Assembly (NCBI RefSeq): GCF_015905305.1
Contig: NZ_JADZLQ010000003.1
Coordinates: 124,001-188,000 of the forward strand
DNA: 64,000 nt
Origin: Pinirhizobacter soli
Lineage (GTDB): Bacteria; Pseudomonadota; Gammaproteobacteria; Xanthomonadales; Rhodanobacteraceae
Direction of reading: 5' to 3'
The position numbers and the translations under genes were made by a program. The notes beneath the pieces were generated by a model, which worked only from the letters and a program-made list of their open reading frames with translations, was not told the DNA's origin and ran no database searches. Of this stretch, positions 61,627 to 64,000 are shown piece after piece (position 1 is the stretch's first letter; each line of letters starts with the position of its first letter).

Positions 61627-62444
61627 GCCGGTTCCCCGGCCCCTGCTGTCGCCGGTACCGGCCCCAGCGATTGTTCGATGCGCGCGCGCGAGGTCTCGGC
61701 CATGCGGCGGCGCGCGTCCGGGCTGGCGGGTACGGGCTCGAGGAAATGGACTTCCGCGTCCAGCGGCGCCTCGCCCAGGATGCGCAGGAAGTTGCCCATG
61801 AACGACTCGCCTTCGCGGAAGCCGATGTCGATCAGCCGTTCGCCGTTGCGGGCAAAACGCAGCGCCACCGGCTGCACGGGCACCCCGGCATCGAGCGCCG
61901 CCTGGAAGATGCGGGCGTGGAACACGCGCAATACACCGTTGTAGCCGCTTCCCCCTTCAGGGAATACCGCCACCGAGCGGCCGGCGCGAAGGCGCTCGAC
62001 CATCACCTGCATCACCGAGGCCAGCGAGTGGTTGCTGCCGCGGCGGTGGAAGATGGTGCCGCCACGCGCGGCCATCCAGCCCACCAGCGGCCAGCCGGCG
62101 ATCTCGGCCTTGGCCACGAAGCAGGCCGCGCGCTGGGAGTGCACCAGCTCGATATCCAGCCATGAGGTGTGGTTGGCGACGAAAAGCACCGGATCTGCCA
62201 GGGGCTTGCCGAAGCTCCGGCTACGGAAGCCGAAGATGCGCAGCAGCCAGGTGGACCACAGCCGTATCGTGCGGTGGCCGAAGGGTTCGCGGCCGTTCTT
62301 CATCACCCCTTGCGACCAGCTAAGGACCACTCCGCACACCAGCACGCCGAACAACACGTGCAGCACGAGCAACGGAATGCGCCACAGGTAGCGCCAGGGG
62401 CGCATGCGGTCGGGGGATGCCTGGCTGGCAGCGTCGGGGGTCAT
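61623..62444 (-). CDS. 1-acyl-sn-glycerol-3-phosphate acyltransferase (PlsC family)
   Basis: 273 residues. One N-terminal span (LLVLHVLFGVLVCGVVLSWS). Acyltransferase block I is FVANHTSWLDIELVHSQ (H-x4-D near residue 97), block III VAVFPEGGSGYNGVLR, block IV-like VPVQPVALRFARNG. It acylates lysophosphatidate or a similar acceptor at the inner membrane. The ATG at 62444 was chosen over the adjoining TTG. Coupled to the YheT-like gene; 14 bp after the Lrp stop. Confidence 0.93.
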   Translation of the reverse strand: MTPDAASQASPDRMRPWRYLWRIPLLVLHVLFGVLVCGVVLSWSQGVMKNGREPFGHRTIRLWSTWLLRIFGFRSRSFGKPLADPVLFVANHTSWLDIELVHSQRAACFVAKAEIAGWPLVGWMAARGGTIFHRRGSNHSLASVMQVMVERLRAGRSVAVFPEGGSGYNGVLRVFHARIFQAALDAGVPVQPVALRFARNGERLIDIGFREGESFMGNFLRILGEAPLDAEVHFLEPVPASPDARRRMAETSRARIEQSLGPVPATAGAGEPA

Positions 62445-62457
62445 CAAGCCTGCAAGA

Positions 62458-62943
62458 TTAACCAGCCGCGCGCGAAGCCGCTAGAGGCAGCGCCGCCGAA
62501 CGCTTCACCGTGCGTAGGACAAAGCTTGAATTGACGTCGGCCACGCCCGCGGCGTTGAGTAGCCGGTCGAGCAGGAAGCGGGAGAAACCTTCAAGGTCGG
62601 CCACGTAGACGTGCATGAGGTAGTCCATGTCACCGGTGAGCGCGTAGCAGTCGACCACTTCCTCCCAGTCGCGCACGCGCTCGATGAAGCTCTCGATGCT
62701 GGTGTTGTCGTGTTTTTCCAGCTGCACGCGGACGAAGGCCTGGAGGCCCAGGCCCACCGCTATCGGGTCCACCCGCGCGGCGTAGCCGGTAATGACTCCC
62801 TCCGCCTCCAGTTTCTGTACCCGGCGAAGGCAGGCCGAGGGCGACAGGCTCGCCATATCGGCCAGTTCTGCGTTGGTCACCCTGCCCTGCGTTTGCAGGG
62901 TGGCGAGGATGCGCAGATCGGTCTTGTCCAGGGAAATCGACAT
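62458..62943 (-). CDS. Lrp/AsnC-family regulator
   Basis: 161 residues. Winged helix (ILATLQTQGRVTNAELADMA, SLSPSACLRRVQKLEAEGVI) and RAM ligand domain (AFVRVQLEKHDNTSIESF, VVDCYALTGDMDYLMHVYVA). It binds an amino acid and wraps DNA as an octamer. It is divergent from phhA (127 bp), so control of phenylalanine breakdown is the likely role, as seen for Lrp-type regulators near such genes. Confidence 0.94.
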   Translation of the reverse strand: MSISLDKTDLRILATLQTQGRVTNAELADMASLSPSACLRRVQKLEAEGVITGYAARVDPIAVGLGLQAFVRVQLEKHDNTSIESFIERVRDWEEVVDCYALTGDMDYLMHVYVADLEGFSRFLLDRLLNAAGVADVNSSFVLRTVKRSAALPLAASRAAG

Positions 62944-63010
62944 TTTATTGCGTCATTGCTGCCTCGATAGCATATATCTTGCGCCATAAGCCCTATAAGG
63001 TGCAATAAAA
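62943..63010. promoter_or_regulatory. Paired inverted sites between the Lrp gene and phhA
   Basis: TTTTATTGC (62943-62951) and its complement GCAATAAAA (63002-63010) are 59 bp apart centre to centre, about five to six helical turns. Lrp-type proteins bind phased sites, so these are candidate operators. TTGCGT at 62949-62954 and CATATA 17 bp later may be the phhA promoter. Confidence 0.5.
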
Positions 63011-63070
63011 CAAGCCCATTGCGCGCGTTCGCCGCTAAGCTGATACCAGAGCCACTACGGAAGCACCGTC

Positions 63071-63958
63071 ATGCAGACCCCCCGTCGCGTCGAACACCAG
63101 CAAACCGATCGCGGTTACGTGCCGGTGTATGCCACGGGCGTGGTCGAGCAGCCGTGGGACAGCTACACGGCCACCGATCACCAGGTGTGGAACATCCTCT
63201 ACGAGCGCCAGAGCGCCCTGCTGCCGGCCTATGCCTGCCCGGAATTCCTCGAGGGCGTGGAACGCTTTGGCCTGGGCGACGGCGGCATCCCGCGCTTCGA
63301 CCATCTGAACGAGGTACTGGCCAAGGCCACCGGCTGGCAGTTGGTGGCCGTGGAAGGCCTGCTGCCCGACGAAGTGTTCTTCGACCACCTGGCCAACCGC
63401 CGTTTCCCGGTGAGCTGGTGGATCCGCAAGATGGACCAGTTGGACTACCTCTCCGAGCCGGACCTCTTCCACGACCTCTTCGGCCATGTGCCGTTGCTGC
63501 TGAACCCCGTTTTCGCCGACTACATGCAGGCCTATGGCCGCGGCGGCATGAAGGCCTACGCCATCGGCCCCGAGGCGCTGATGAACCTGACGCGCCTGTA
63601 CTGGTACACGGTGGAGTTCGGGTTGATCCGCACCGACGCGGGCCTGCGCATCTACGGCGCGGGCATTGTGAGCTCCAAGGGTGAATCCATCTACAGCATC
63701 GATTCGCCGGCGCCCAACCGCATCGGCTTCGATCTCGCCCGCGTGATGCAAACGCGCTACCGCATCGACACCTATCAGCAGACCTACTTCGTGATCGACA
63801 GCTTCGAGCAGCTGTTCGAAGCCACGGGGCCGGACTTCACGCCACTCTACGCGGAGTTGGCCACGCGGCCAGTGCATGCGGCGGGCGATGTGCTGGAAGG
63901 TGACAAGGTATACCAGCGCGGAACGCGTGAAGGTTGGGCTACAGGCGGCGATAACTAG
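63071..63958 (+). CDS. phhA: Phenylalanine 4-monooxygenase
   Basis: 295 residues, the bacterial monomer size without an ACT domain. It hydroxylates phenylalanine to tyrosine with tetrahydropterin and oxygen. The iron triad is visible: His134 and His139 in FHDLFGHVPLL and Glu182 in YWYTVEFGLI. Other conserved stretches: FPVSWWIRKMDQLDYLSEPD and GAGIVSSKGE. Divergent Lrp-type regulator upstream. No pterin dehydratase gene (phhB) follows in the remaining 42 bases. Confidence 0.97.
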   Translation: MQTPRRVEHQQTDRGYVPVYATGVVEQPWDSYTATDHQVWNILYERQSALLPAYACPEFLEGVERFGLGDGGIPRFDHLNEVLAKATGWQLVAVEGLLPDEVFFDHLANRRFPVSWWIRKMDQLDYLSEPDLFHDLFGHVPLLLNPVFADYMQAYGRGGMKAYAIGPEALMNLTRLYWYTVEFGLIRTDAGLRIYGAGIVSSKGESIYSIDSPAPNRIGFDLARVMQTRYRIDTYQQTYFVIDSFEQLFEATGPDFTPLYAELATRPVHAAGDVLEGDKVYQRGTREGWATGGDN

Positions 63959-64000
63959 TTGCGGATTTCGGTCAAACGACCCCGTCGCCATCGCATGGGT

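Noticed and set aside
1-64000. CRISPR arrays, tRNA or rRNA genes, insertion sequences
   Set aside because: No regularly spaced repeats, no cloverleaf-like or rRNA sequence, and no transposase-like protein found on reading the window; a short RNA could still have been missed without covariance models.

Overview
The window is a 64 kb stretch of high-GC, densely coded proteobacterial chromosome. No stretch without a gene exceeds about 240 bp. I recognise no rRNA, tRNA, CRISPR array, insertion sequence or prophage. TonB-dependent receptor style, a cyclic beta-glucan synthase, PQQ-type dehydrogenase, MocR/LysR/Lrp regulators and many secreted sugar hydrolases point to a gammaproteobacterium of the Xanthomonadales, most likely Rhodanobacteraceae (Luteibacter/Dyella type). 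That placement is inference from gene content, not from a marker gene.

Layout. 1-4.0 kb (minus): a cell-surface-signalling cassette (STN/TonB-like protein, ECF sigma factor, FecR anti-sigma) followed by a two-partner-secretion transporter cut by the window edge. 4.1-5.6 kb: secreted serine hydrolase. 5.9-14.6 kb: a 2905-residue cyclic beta-1,2-glucan synthase. 14.7-21.9 kb: small genes, DinB, a methyltransferase, a secreted six-hairpin glycosidase, a divergent MocR/carboxymuconolactone-decarboxylase pair, an Ala/Pro-rich lipoprotein and a GST. 22.1-24.6 kb: TonB-dependent receptor. 24.6-28.3 kb: complete YehZYXW (OsmF) ABC transporter. 29.2-36.6 kb: a tightly coupled sugar-acid operon with DgoR-like regulator, DgoK, DgoA, DgoD, sugar 1-dehydrogenase, lactonase, MFS porter and a second SDR. 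Together these form an oxidative (De Ley-Doudoroff-type) route from galactose or a similar aldose to pyruvate and glyceraldehyde 3-phosphate.

36.6-40.1 kb: luciferase-like oxidoreductase, an unknown membrane-anchored protein and a solitary RhuM gene whose sequence looks less GC-rich than its neighbours. 40.2-44.2 kb: glnA with a textbook sigma-54 promoter, divergent uppP and a coupled CadC-like regulator with repeats. 44.2-47.4 kb: serine hydrolase and a Tat-exported GH127 enzyme. 47.4-54.4 kb: a LysR gene divergent from an RND efflux operon (MexEF-OprN type). 54.4-56.1 kb: CycA permease translationally coupled to a stand-alone EF-Tu domain-3-like protein. 56.2-58.5 kb: PerM/AI-2E transporter with small envelope-stress proteins. 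58.6-64 kb: PQQ-type dehydrogenase, Yip1 protein, YheT-like hydrolase plus PlsC, and an Lrp gene divergent from phenylalanine hydroxylase.

The observations I rate highest are the VreAIR-like signalling cassette beside a TpsB gene, the stand-alone EF-Tu domain-3-like protein whose coding sequence contains a 12-bp-armed terminator-like palindrome for the convergent efflux operon, and the hairpin that places the yehZ Shine-Dalgarno-like sequence in its loop region. Many genes have N-terminal extensions in frame; starts below were picked by ribosome-binding sites, stop/start overlaps and signal peptides, judged by eye.
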